Shown here: piece after piece, positions 49,764 to 57,122 of the stretch
Position numbering within the stretch: position 1 is the first letter of the stretch
Layout of the letters: every line of letters begins with the position of its first letter
DNA from: Hyphomicrobiales bacterium
GTDB lineage: Bacteria > Pseudomonadota > Alphaproteobacteria > Rhizobiales > Rhizobiaceae
Assembly: GCA_900473745.1 (NCBI GenBank)
Contig: UCMW01000006.1
Coordinates: forward strand, 1-64,000
Direction of reading: 5' to 3'
Length of the DNA stretch: 64,000 nucleotides
Translations under genes and position numbers: made by a program
The notes under the pieces: generated by a model
Databases searched by the model: none
What the model was told of the DNA's origin: nothing
The model's input: only the letters and a program-made list of their open reading frames with translations

Positions 49764-50225
49764 TCAACGCTCATCTATAGGAAAGACGCTGTCCTCCGTC
49801 TTGAAATTGGCCATTACCCGAAGCGTCGCAAAGGTGACGATTGATAGCACAAAAGCGGTGTCGTAAGCTCCCAAACCCACCGCAGTTCCCATAGCCCCCG
49901 TCGCCCATAGGCTAGCGGCAGTGGCAGTGCCTCTGGTTCCCGCTTTTCCGACGAGAATGGCTCCTCCACCGATGAAACCTACCCCGTTTATCAAGCCCTC
50001 TACGATGCGAGCGGTCGCTTCGGCATTTCCCAGTGTAATGCCCTCAGTCGCCTGTACGAACCCGCAAGCTGCGATGGCGACTAGCGGGAAGGTGCGGAGG
50101 CCAGCGCTTCGCTCGTGGCGCTCTCTGTCCCACGCGATCGGTAGCGCCAATACATATGCAAATCCCAAAGCTGAAAGATGCGCAAAGATATCGAAGGTGT
50201 CGAAGAGCTCGGTCAGCCAGTTCAT
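49764..50225 (-). CDS. MgtC/SapB family membrane protein
   Basis: 153 residues, inner membrane. Typical MgtC pattern: ALGFAYVLALPIAWDRERHE, RSAGLRTFPLVAIAACGF, EGLINGVGFIGGGAILV and GTRGTATAASLWATGAMGTA, V-G-L-G. The charged pair in DRERHERSAGLRT and the G-x-x-F-x-G-G-G loop are the family hallmark. It is the short form without the C-terminal ACT-like domain. MgtC proteins help survival under low magnesium, acid or within hosts in several bacteria; here the role is not known. Convergent with the kinases. Confidence 0.88.
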   Translation of the reverse strand: MNWLTELFDTFDIFAHLSALGFAYVLALPIAWDRERHERSAGLRTFPLVAIAACGFVQATEGITLGNAEATARIVEGLINGVGFIGGGAILVGKAGTRGTATAASLWATGAMGTAVGLGAYDTAFVLSIVTFATLRVMANFKTEDSVFPIDER

Positions 50226-50576
50226 TTGTCCACTCCATCTGTCTCGGGGCGAGACGCATGATCTCCAGCTGTGGTTCCACCGGCCAAAATGTCGAGTGCT
50301 ACCTCGCCAAGGGCGGCAGGATCACAAAATGCGAAACTGTCAGGAAGTGGCGATCTCGGTCCATACGTATCAGGATCGCACGTTGAACTCGTCAGCACTC
50401 TACGCTTATTTAAGCTTCATATGGGTGAACTGTCGTCGCTCGTGCAACGGCACTCATTGCCGCATTAAAAAATCGACCCGCAGGCTTTCGAACTTCGCTG
50501 CGAATACCTGCTCAAGCTGATAGGTCAGGTCGCCGGATGCGAGATGTTTTGAGGCCTTCGCAACCCCCGGCGGCTG
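50226..50576. other. 351-bp spacer
   Basis: No gene recognised on either strand. The right end borders the SRAP remnant, so part of it may be decayed sequence. Confidence 0.4.
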
Positions 50577-50747
50577 CGTCGTTTCTGACGATCGAGCCCA
50601 AAGGCGTGTTCGCGCCTGTGCGTCAAAAGGCCATGCCGGTCATCCTGAAGACACCGAAAGAAATCGATATTTTGGCTGACTGCTCCCTGGAAGGAGGCAA
50701 AGGTCCTTCAGCGGCCGCTGCCGCACAGCGAACTCGTGCGAGTCTAG
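50577..50747 (+). pseudogene. Remnant of a second SRAP (YedK-like) gene, C-terminal quarter with +1 frameshift
   Basis: Reads ASFLTIEPKGVFAPVRQKAM, then PVILKTPKEIDI, then after one extra T the frame continues WLTAPWKEAKVLQRPLPHSE, then LVRV before TAG. It aligns with residues about 155-215 of the intact SRAP at 29851 (TTSPNEIVSPIHEKAMPAIL, VWLTAPWDEARDLQRPLP). The catalytic His of IHEKAMP is Arg here (V-R-Q-K-A-M-P), so the copy decayed also by substitutions. The Cys2 half is absent. Confidence 0.82.
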
Positions 50748-50822
50748 CGCCAACTGTCTGGCCAAGACATGGGCGGTTTACGAGAGCCGCTTCTGAGCGC
50801 CTCTTTCACTCTGAAGTGTTCA

Positions 50823-51086
50823 TTATGGAAGCAAACCGCCCCATTTGGGGTCCCATTGAACACCTTCTGCCAGCTCAATGAAAATCGGCGCTTCCCCCTC
50901 GCTATGGCTGGCCGCCAGCCTAAAGGCGGCTTCGGGCTCCATCTCTTCGCCGGGAAAGATCGTGTCATTTTTTGCGGGATCCACGATTTTACGGACATAG
51001 CCCCGGATCTGGTCTCCAGACCTATAGAGTTTGACTATAATCGCGTCTGGGACGCGAACTTCAGGCTGATAGGCTTTGTAGGGCAT
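50823..51086 (-). CDS. Small cytosolic protein of unknown function
   Basis: 87 residues: MPYKAYQPEVRVPDAIIVKL, YRSGDQIRGYVRKIVDPAKN, FPGEEMEPEAAFRLAASHSE and EAPIFIELAEGVQWDPKWGG. The start has AAGGAGAT in front with good spacing. Acidic, no signal or membrane segment. Similar short proteins occur in rhizobial stress loci but I do not know a family name. Probably beta-rich. Monocistronic. Confidence 0.65.
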   Translation of the reverse strand: MPYKAYQPEVRVPDAIIVKLYRSGDQIRGYVRKIVDPAKNDTIFPGEEMEPEAAFRLAASHSEGEAPIFIELAEGVQWDPKWGGLLP

Positions 51087-51475
51087 TTTTATCTCCTTTG
51101 TTTCGCTAATCCGGAAAGGGGAGTTATGTTCCTGACACTTGCGAGACAGCCCAAGTTCGCCAGCGTCGGACAGGACCGCAACAGCCGACCGACGCTAACC
51201 TCAGTCTCTCACAATGCTTTACGCCATAAAAGAAAACGGACTTGCGTAGTTCGACCATTGGCGGAACGACGGATACAGGCGATCAGCGCTTCTCGGCCTC
51301 CAGGCTCGCTTGAGCCGCGACCCGTGTGCCTCGCCACACGGGTCGCAGAGTTTCCGGGCTGATATGAATAGCCGCTTCCGCTGAACCCACGGCCGGCTAG
51401 ACACTTGAGGGATATACGCGACCCGTTAGGGCATGGACGGGCTAGACTGCGACGTCATCTTCGACCGGCGCCAAT
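51087..51475. other. 389-bp spacer with a strong hairpin
   Basis: No gene seen. It contains the 12-bp hairpin at 51317-51346 and a smaller one GGCTC-GCTT-GAGCC at about 51303-51316 immediately before it; two adjacent stems suggest a structured RNA or a double terminator. Confidence 0.45.
51317..51346. repeat. Perfect 12-bp hairpin
   Basis: Stem GCGACCCGTGTG / CACACGGGTCGC with a 6-nt loop. No T-run on either strand. Directly follows a second small stem. Possible small-RNA end, protein-binding palindrome or transposable remnant. Confidence 0.6.
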
Positions 51476-51724
51476 TCAATGACGGAGCAATCCTGCTGTC
51501 TTCGCCGCACGGATAAATGCATCCCGAGCCTGTTCCCTACCAGCGTTTCGCTCAATCGCCATCAGGCATTTCTTCCTTGCACTGGCAAAGGTCTCGTCAT
51601 GGGCAGCAGGCCATCGTGCACCGAGGCAGGCGAGGGCTTCACGGCAGTTTCTAACGCTTTCGAAATGATCGGCACTTTCGAAGCATAGTTCGACCGGTGC
51701 GCTCCAAAGTTCTCCGGTTTTCAT
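51476..51724 (-). CDS. DUF982 domain protein
   Basis: 82 residues. Family pattern: VELCFESADHFESVRNCREA, LACLGARWPAAHDETFASAR, KKCLMAIERNAGREQARDAF and IRAAKTAGLL. DUF982 is a small domain found mostly in Rhizobiales, often in several copies per genome, with no known function. A second, frameshifted copy is at 60632. The start ATG 51724 overlaps nothing; no clear partner gene. Confidence 0.85.
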   Translation of the reverse strand: MKTGELWSAPVELCFESADHFESVRNCREALACLGARWPAAHDETFASARKKCLMAIERNAGREQARDAFIRAAKTAGLLRH

Positions 51725-51764
51725 ATCTTCAGTCTCTCCTCATCCGTGCAATGCGACACATTAG

Positions 51765-52040
51765 TCACCCGAATTCAACGTTGGATAGGCCGGCGGTCAG
51801 CTGGCTCCCCGGTCTCAGGGTTTCGTTACATGCACTGTCGTCACCTAACTTGAATAGCAACTCGGCCTTATACCGGACAACCGATTTGAACAGTGCTAAA
51901 AGCGAGATCGCAAGCTGCTCGACTTCTCCGCTGTCCGCTGATACATTGCGAATTCGACACAAATCCGCCAGCGCTTTACGTAGAAGGTCAACCCCTTCAG
52001 CGTCGATGTCATCTCCGTCGTCGAAAAACCTATGCTTCAC
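51765..52040 (-). CDS. Small hypothetical protein
   Basis: 91 residues: MKHRFFDDGDDIDAEGVDLL, RKALADLCRIRNVSADSGEV, EQLAISLLALFKSVVRYKAE and LLFKLGDDSACNETLRPG. It looks alpha-helical and acidic and has coding-like composition, but I do not recognise a family. Helix RKALADLCRIRN and LAISLLALFKS pattern resembles small rhizobial plasmid-borne proteins. It lies 40 bp upstream of DUF982 on the same strand, so they may be transcribed together. Confidence 0.5.
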   Translation of the reverse strand: MKHRFFDDGDDIDAEGVDLLRKALADLCRIRNVSADSGEVEQLAISLLALFKSVVRYKAELLFKLGDDSACNETLRPGSQLTAGLSNVEFG

Positions 52041-52094
52041 TCAGCCTCGCTCCAAGCATCGACGGGCTCTCAGGTTAGTGTTCACCATGTGCCT

Positions 52095-52544
52095 TCACGG
52101 TGACATGGGCGGCAAGAGAACAGTGGACCCGGATTTGCTCTTCACGGGCTTCTCACCTGGCACGTGAGACATCGCCTTGGTGGACGTTTCTAGCCGATCA
52201 CCCTTCACGCGGGTTTTCGTTTGGGATTTGCTAAAGGTGCCGCGATCCATTGCCTGTGCCTTAGACTGCGCTTTTAGTTGCGACGGATTATCCGTGACCC
52301 TCGTCTGACTGGTGGCCCTGCCCTCGGCTGAGGAGGCGCTGCCGCCCGCGCCGATCGAAGACGTCGTGCCGGAACTGGTTATACAAGATCCTGCTGTGCC
52401 ACCCGTGCTGGCTGCAGTTCCTTCTGCAGATGCTGAGCCGGCAGATCCTACCGCCCCGGAACTTTCACAGTCCTGTGCAAATGCGGGCTTGTCCGCTGTC
52501 GCAAGGCAGATGGCGATGCCTGCAATTGAGATCCATTTCAACAT
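52095..52544 (-). CDS. Secreted Ser/Gly/Thr-rich protein A
   Basis: 149 residues. Signal peptide MLKWISIAGIAICLATADKP-AFA. The mature protein is low-complexity Ser/Gly/Ala/Thr (GAVGSAGSASAEGTAASTGG, TAGSCITSSGTTSSIGAGGS) with two cysteines, then a basic, Lys/Gln/Ser-rich C-part (SQLKAQSKAQAMDRGTFSKS). Start ATG 52544 has AAGGAAG. It is 10 bp downstream of protein B, so the pair is one operon, and protein C lies upstream. The three share low-complexity composition and probably ancestry. Function unknown; extracellular or periplasmic. Confidence 0.68.
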   Translation of the reverse strand: MLKWISIAGIAICLATADKPAFAQDCESSGAVGSAGSASAEGTAASTGGTAGSCITSSGTTSSIGAGGSASSAEGRATSQTRVTDNPSQLKAQSKAQAMDRGTFSKSQTKTRVKGDRLETSTKAMSHVPGEKPVKSKSGSTVLLPPMSP

Positions 52545-52554
52545 GGTCGCTTCC

Positions 52555-52953
52555 TTAATCTTTTGAGCCCTGTGGCTTGATGAAGTGACATGTTCCATCC
52601 GACCGGCGCGTAATCGTTGTCCCGTCAGAGCGGCTAATGCTTGCGGTCGAAAACGTGTCGATCGAGCCAGATCCAGCCGTCGCCGATGAGCTTGCGCTGG
52701 ATGAGACGGTGCCACTGCCTGTACGGGCTGTGCTGCCGTTGATCGTCGTCGATGAAGACGCCTGTCCATCTCCCACAGTCACTGAAGACGAAGTGGATGC
52801 AGCCTTTCCGGCATCCATCGTTTCGATCACCGTGCAAGTGGTTCCATCTGCGAAGGTCACTGTTTCTGCCGTCATGACGGGTTCGGCGATTAAAACCGCC
52901 GGGATGCATGCCGTGACAAACAGCGCTTTTGATACATATCCTGCCGAGGTCAT
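52555..52953 (-). CDS. Secreted Ser/Thr-rich protein B
   Basis: 132 residues. Signal peptide ALFVTACIPAVLIAEPVMTA (cleavage near TA-ET). The mature start FADGTTCTVIETMDAGKAAS is followed by a Ser/Thr/Gly stretch (SSSVTVGDGQASSSTTINGS, TARTGSGTVSSSASSSATAG) and then ISRSDGTTITRRSDGTCHFI. The two D-G-T-x-C-like ends (DGTTCTV and DGTCHFI) make an intriguing duplicate, perhaps a disulfide-closed beta unit. Start ATG 52953 has CGGAGAAAGACG. Upstream of protein A in one operon. No known family recognised. Confidence 0.66.
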   Translation of the reverse strand: MTSAGYVSKALFVTACIPAVLIAEPVMTAETVTFADGTTCTVIETMDAGKAASTSSSVTVGDGQASSSTTINGSTARTGSGTVSSSASSSATAGSGSIDTFSTASISRSDGTTITRRSDGTCHFIKPQGSKD

Positions 52954-52992
52954 CGTCTTTCTCCGAGGCTCTTCGAATTCTCGCTGAGGGAG

Positions 52993-53010
52993 AGCGGCCC
53001 GAAGGCCGCT
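52993..53010 (-). terminator. Hairpin between secreted proteins C and B
   Basis: Perfect 7-bp stem AGCGGCC / GGCCGCT with a 4-nt loop, 14 bp after the protein C stop on the - strand. It lacks a T-run (CTCCC follows), so it may be an attenuator or a stabilising 3' stem. Confidence 0.45.
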
Positions 53011-53023
53011 ATCCTGCGCATGT

Positions 53024-53599
53024 TCAGCACTTGCGGCCGTCTTTCTTGGCCAGACCCGGAGGACAGTCCTTCTTGCCCTGCGCGTTTTCGGCGCCCTCGG
53101 GCTGCGCGTTGCCAGCGGAGGAGCCACCAGTGCCGACGGAACTTGTCGACATCCCATCCGTCGCAGACGTGCCGCCGGTGCCAACCGTGGAGGCCGAACC
53201 GGACCCTTCTCCCGATCCTGCAGCCGAGCTACCTGTACCGACGGAGCTGCTTGCTTCGCCGCCGCCGGCCGATGTGCCACCCGTGCCGAGCGTCGATGCA
53301 GAACCGGAACCAGATCCAGAGGCAGATCCAGCCGTGCCAACGGAGCTGCTCGATGTCCCTCCACCTGCAGATGTGCCGCCTGTTGCAAGCGTCGACGCCG
53401 ATCCTGTTTCGCATTCCGTGCCGACAGGACAATCCACACTCCCGGCTGAACTGCCGCCAGTACCAACCGTGCTGGTCGAGGTTCCACCCCCAGCCGATGT
53501 GCCCCCTGTTCCAACCGTGCTGCTGGTCTGTGCATAAGTGCTTACCGGGACTCCGGCGAGCAATGTGGCGGCGAGAAGGGCTCTGGTAAAGATTTTCAT
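53024..53599 (-). CDS. Secreted Gly/Ser/Thr repeat protein C
   Basis: 191 residues. Signal peptide IFTRALLAATLLAGVPVSTY-A. The mature part is built from repeated segments like STVGTGGTSAGGGTS, SSVGTAGSASGSGSGSAS and STLGTGGTSAGGG, with one Cys pair (DCPVGTECETG) and a C-terminal KKDCPPGLAKKDGRKC. Repeats seem to be 17-24 residues. It is the first gene of the secreted cluster and has an EcfG-like promoter 64-89 bp upstream. Bacterial proteins of this look are often surface or biofilm-related, but I cannot assign a role. Convergent neighbours are stress genes. Confidence 0.7.
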   Translation of the reverse strand: MKIFTRALLAATLLAGVPVSTYAQTSSTVGTGGTSAGGGTSTSTVGTGGSSAGSVDCPVGTECETGSASTLATGGTSAGGGTSSSSVGTAGSASGSGSGSASTLGTGGTSAGGGEASSSVGTGSSAAGSGEGSGSASTVGTGGTSATDGMSTSSVGTGGSSAGNAQPEGAENAQGKKDCPPGLAKKDGRKC

Positions 53600-53662
53600 G
53601 ACTATCTCCTTGGATTTTCACAGGCTTCGGGCGGAGCGGGGCCCCGGAGAAGCAGACAGTCC

Positions 53663-53688
53663 AACCGGTCGATGAGTTTGTTGGTTCC
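53663..53688 (-). promoter_or_regulatory. EcfG/RpoE2-type promoter of secreted protein C (near consensus)
   Basis: On the - strand GGAAC (53684-53688) N17 GGTT (53663-53666). It fits the Sinorhizobium RpoE2 rule GGAAC-N18/19-TT; the -10 has G in place of C. Transcription would start about 50-60 bp before the ATG at 53599. Confidence 0.5.
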
Positions 53689-53818
53689 TCACTGGGACGT
53701 CAGTCGGATGGAATAATGCGACCAAGGTCCCAAGTCAGTGGCCGATGGTCCCCTTAGGCGGAACAGTTTCGGGCGAAGCAGATTTCCGCTGAGCAAACCA
53801 AATGCAAAGGAGCATGAG

Positions 53819-54214
53819 ATGACCAAGAAACTACTTTCCGTCGCTGCGATTGGCCTTTTGGCAGCCAGTGCCGCAATCGCCCAGGAATCTGCTGTTACGG
53901 GAGCGGCTGGCGGCGCCGTGACAGGCGCAATCATCGGTGGTCCGGTCGGGGCAGCAGTGGGCGGCGCTGTTGGTGCGGTCGCCGGTATCGCCATCGACCC
54001 CCCGCCTGAACAAGTCGTCAGCTATGTCAGCCAGGCCCCTCTGCCCGCAGATACGGTGGTGATCCAAGAGAAGGTGGTGGTGGGAGCACCGCTTCCCGAG
54101 ACTGTCATCGTGCAGCCCATCCCCGAAGAACCCCGCTACGCCTACGCGTACGTGAACGAGCAGCGCGTCATCGTGGAGCCATCGTCTCGCACGGTCATTC
54201 AGATCGTAAACTGA
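53819..54214 (+). CDS. DUF1236 domain protein with Gly-zipper segment
   Basis: 131 residues. Signal peptide MTKKLLSVAAIGLLAASAAI-AQ. A glycine-zipper follows (GAAGGAVTGAIIGGPVGAAV, GGAVGAVAGIAID), then VVSYVSQAPLPADTVVIQEK and the DUF1236 end YAYVNEQRVIVEPSSRTVIQ-IVN. Gly-zippers suggest membrane insertion or oligomer packing. Start ATG 53819 has GGAGCATGAG. A good terminator follows, so it is a single-gene unit. The family is frequent in Rhizobiales and unstudied. Confidence 0.85.
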   Translation: MTKKLLSVAAIGLLAASAAIAQESAVTGAAGGAVTGAIIGGPVGAAVGGAVGAVAGIAIDPPPEQVVSYVSQAPLPADTVVIQEKVVVGAPLPETVIVQPIPEEPRYAYAYVNEQRVIVEPSSRTVIQIVN

Positions 54215-54220
54215 CATCCG

Positions 54221-54253
54221 GCAGTCGGGACCGTTTTGGCCCCGACTGCTTTT
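54221..54253 (+). terminator. Terminator after the DUF1236 gene
   Basis: Perfect 9-bp stem GCAGTCGGG / CCCGACTGC, extended by CC/GG inside, then TTTT. Seven bases after the stop. Confidence 0.85.
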
Positions 54254-54430
54254 CATTGCGGATTGAGCTGGAACCCGGCCGTCGTCCTTGGGCGTCCGCG
54301 CCTGAGGGCCGGACAATTCAAGGGCACCATACAAGCGCCTAAAGCTCATGTTTTCGTCTCGCCGATGCTGAGATAACACCCACAGCCAATCCTATGGCTG
54401 GGTTGCATGGGAGCGCGGAAGGAGAAAGTG

Positions 54431-54928
54431 ATGGTTGCTCGCAGGCACCTTATTCAAATGAGCCTAGCAGCTGCTTGTCATGCAGCGATTTTTGGGTGGG
54501 CCGGCATGCAATCCGAAGCCAGAGCTCAAGGTAAAGGTAAAGAGGACGGTGGCGGGAACGGTGAAGGCAATGGCGGCGGGAAGGGAGCCAGCGGCGGTGG
54601 CAATGGCGGGGGAAATGGGAGCTCAGGTAAAAGTGGCAGCGACAGCGGCGATCGGGGCCAGAACAAGGGGGGTGGTTCAGAACGCGGTAGGGGCCAAGGC
54701 AAGGCTTCCGATAAGAGCGCGCCTCAACCCTCTCGAAGCTTAAATGCCGGGAAGACGAATGCTCGTGACGTCAAAGGCTCCTCTCCGCTTGCGGTGCAGC
54801 ACCGCACCGGGATCCAGGAGATCATAAAGCGAGGCCGCTATATCATGCTCGACAAGCGCGGTCGGACGATCATCAATAGGAGGGCCACCAATGCCGATCG
54901 GCAGAGACTCCTATCCTTGATTAATTGA
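54431..54928 (+). CDS. Exported Gly-rich protein with basic C-terminus
   Basis: 165 residues from ATG 54431 (GAAGGAGAAAGTG in front; an upstream ATG at 54407 is less likely). It has a Tat- or Sec-like leader MVARRHLIQMSLAAACHAAI-FGWAG, a Gly/Asn/Ser stretch (GGGNGEGNGGGKGASGGGNG) and a folded-looking end GIQEIIKRGRYIMLDKRGRT, IINRRATNADRQRLLSLIN. The R-R near the start hints at Tat but lacks a full motif. The GGN composition is like the FecR tail at 9.6 kb. The gene ends inside the convergent response-regulator gene. Function unknown. Confidence 0.62.
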   Translation: MVARRHLIQMSLAAACHAAIFGWAGMQSEARAQGKGKEDGGGNGEGNGGGKGASGGGNGGGNGSSGKSGSDSGDRGQNKGGGSERGRGQGKASDKSAPQPSRSLNAGKTNARDVKGSSPLAVQHRTGIQEIIKRGRYIMLDKRGRTIINRRATNADRQRLLSLIN

Positions 54929-55567
54929 TTTCTCACCGTTTCTGCGTACGCTTTGCCACTTCAGCGCAGCCTCCGTGCGATTGGAAACTCTGAGTTTGGC
55001 CAAGATACTGGTCACGTGACGTTTGACGGTCTTTTCCTGAAGACCGAGACTACGCGCTATCGCCTTGTTGCTAGACCCCGTTGCAACAAGATTCAGAACC
55101 TCCCTTTCACGGCTACTCAGACCTTTGTTTTTGCCAAGGGGCGGCAGTGGCTCTGCTTCGACCAGCAGTCTTGCACTCAAGCCCGGAGGAACGTAGAGCT
55201 CCCCACGCGCAACCGAACGTAAAATTTCCGCCAGGCCTGTGGCGCCCGTCCCCTTCAAGACATAGCCCCGAGCACCGAGTTGCAGTGATCGACGCATATT
55301 GTCGCCGTCTTCAGATGCTGTCAGCATGACGATCCTCGCTTGGGGGCACCGGGCCAGGATGCGCTCGATCGCGACCAACCCATCACCCGGCATCGAGACG
55401 TCGAGGAGCAGCAGATCGGGCTTGATCTGATCCGCAATCCTCACGGCATCGTCAGTATGACTGCCTTCGGACACCACATCGAAGCCGAGTTCCTTTAAGG
55501 TGCGGGTTACGCCAGCCCTGAACAGTGGGTGATCGTCTACCACCGCCACACGCAACATCGAATTCAT
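54911..55567 (-). CDS. NarL/FixJ-family response regulator
   Basis: 218 residues. Receiver (about 1-120) with VDDHPLFRAGVTRTL, Asp in DLLLLDVSMPGDGL, the Thr in VMLTASEDG and Lys in GYVLKGTGA. The LuxR-type helix-turn-helix is LSSREREVLNLVATGSSNKA, IARSLGLQEKTVKRHVTSIL. The start overlaps the kinase stop by four bases (ATGA). It shares the transcript with the NarX-like kinase. The gene end overlaps 18 bp of the convergent Gly-rich gene. Confidence 0.92.
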   Translation of the reverse strand: MNSMLRVAVVDDHPLFRAGVTRTLKELGFDVVSEGSHTDDAVRIADQIKPDLLLLDVSMPGDGLVAIERILARCPQARIVMLTASEDGDNMRRSLQLGARGYVLKGTGATGLAEILRSVARGELYVPPGLSARLLVEAEPLPPLGKNKGLSSREREVLNLVATGSSNKAIARSLGLQEKTVKRHVTSILAKLRVSNRTEAALKWQSVRRNGEKSINQG

Positions 55568-56958
55568 ACAGCCTCCGCGTCACAGATCGGCAACCTCATT
55601 GTCAGCACTGTGCCATTCGAGCATGGCGCGACCTCGAGGTGACCGCCAATGCTTTCCAGGCGCTCTCTCATGCCCAACAGCCCCATCCGACCTCGTTCGA
55701 CGCAGTCTGGATCGAAGCCTGGACCGCTGTCCCCGACGACGATGATTAAGGTTCGATCGACGAAAGACTGCCTAACGAACTGACCTCGTCCATCTGCATG
55801 TATCCACCCGTTGTTCAGCGCTTCTTGTACGAAACGATAGGCGCATATTCGCGCGGACGGGGTTATGGGAATGGGCGACGCTTGTGTTGAAAGCATAACA
55901 TCTGAGCCGGTGCGGGCTCTATAGGTCGAGACCACATGGCTCAAAACGCGGTCAATGGGCAGAGACTCGATCTCCGGTAGCACGAGCCCCTTGCAGATCA
56001 GTCGCAGCTCATTGAGCGCATCTTCCAGGCTTTCTTTGATCGCATCCACATTGTTTGAACGGTCGACGTCCTGGCTATTTCCATATCGGATGGAGGGGCT
56101 GTCCACGCACATGGCGGCATAGGCTATCGACTGAAGCGGGCCATCATGAATATCGGCTCCGACCTTGCGGAGGAACTGTTCATTGAGTGCTGCGGTTTGT
56201 CGCGAGGCTCTGCGCACACGTTCCCCGAGTCCGGTGTTCTCGCGAAGCAGTTGATCGAGCTCCTGGATACGATCTCGCAGTGCCAGCCTTTGCGTCTCTA
56301 TGGTGGAGCTACCCCTAACGACGATCAACGAAAGTGCCAGGAAGAAGAATGCAAGGACACAAATGATGGTGAGCCAAGTCAGTAACAGCACGCGCGTGAG
56401 GCTTTTCTTCACCTCTGCTGCGTTCTCGTAAAACTCTGCCACAGCCACCACTTCCCCCGACCAGGGTTGCAAGACCGGGTTGTAGATTTCCAGAAATGGG
56501 CCTCCAGCGACACGCTCCATCATGCCTTCATCATCATCGGCGCTTTCGTAGTTTGCGACCAGCTCTCCCTCGAAGGCTTCCTTTCGATCCGCGTTCGGCA
56601 GCACTTGCAAGCCTTGAAGACCCTTGTCGTTCGAATAGATGATCCTACCGTCTTTTCGCCAAAGTCGGAACGACACCAAACGACGTCCCAAGGCGCCATG
56701 GGCTAAAGTTTCGTCGAGAGCGCGTTCGATTGAGCCGTCGAGTTGTTCTGTCGAACTGAGATCCGGTAAAATTGGTGCAATGATACTATCGACGTAAAGA
56801 GCCGTTGTGGCAGCAGCATTTTTTGTCACCGCTTGGGTCACAACATGCGTCACCAAAACACTGACAAGCAGGACTGCACCCAAAGTGACCATGCCGCCTG
56901 CGAGGAAAAATTGCTTCGCAAGCGTCAGTGATCGCAGCCGATGAATGATAGCATTCAC
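55564..56958 (-). CDS. NarX/DegS-type sensor histidine kinase (HisKA_3)
   Basis: 464 residues from GTG 56958 (AGGAATCGAGA in front); a TTG at 57003 is the upstream alternative. Membrane helix 1 (about 20-45), periplasmic loop with an unknown sensor fold (about 50-165: IIAPILPDLSSTEQLDGSIE, RKDGRIIYSNDKGLQG), helix 2 (about 180-205), coiled coil, then HisKA_3 with FLRKVGADIHDGPLQSIAYA (His of I-H-D-G-P) and the ATPase with ALNNGWIHADGRG and GDSGPGFDP, RMGLLGMRERLE. Loop length resembles a dCache/PAS-like sensor. One EcfG-like promoter is 55 bp upstream. Confidence 0.9.
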   Translation of the reverse strand: MNAIIHRLRSLTLAKQFFLAGGMVTLGAVLLVSVLVTHVVTQAVTKNAAATTALYVDSIIAPILPDLSSTEQLDGSIERALDETLAHGALGRRLVSFRLWRKDGRIIYSNDKGLQGLQVLPNADRKEAFEGELVANYESADDDEGMMERVAGGPFLEIYNPVLQPWSGEVVAVAEFYENAAEVKKSLTRVLLLTWLTIICVLAFFFLALSLIVVRGSSTIETQRLALRDRIQELDQLLRENTGLGERVRRASRQTAALNEQFLRKVGADIHDGPLQSIAYAAMCVDSPSIRYGNSQDVDRSNNVDAIKESLEDALNELRLICKGLVLPEIESLPIDRVLSHVVSTYRARTGSDVMLSTQASPIPITPSARICAYRFVQEALNNGWIHADGRGQFVRQSFVDRTLIIVVGDSGPGFDPDCVERGRMGLLGMRERLESIGGHLEVAPCSNGTVLTMRLPICDAEAV

Positions 56959-57012
56959 TCTCGATTCCTGGTGCAGTGGCCGAGACCGACAGGTCTGTGG
57001 CAATCACCAACT

Positions 57013-57037
57013 AACGAAGACAGACCCGAAAAGTTCA
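57013..57037 (-). promoter_or_regulatory. EcfG-like promoter of the NarX-like kinase operon (one mismatch)
   Basis: On the - strand TGAAC (57033-57037) N16 CGTT (57013-57016). The -10 is exact and the -35 differs by one base (T for G). Confidence 0.4.
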
Positions 57038-57122
57038 CTTGCCCTGGCGTCTGCGTCAGATGCAAGGATTGTGTGACAGACGGCGGAGCACCAGAGGACC
57101 GACTGGTAAAGTCACTGTCGAC

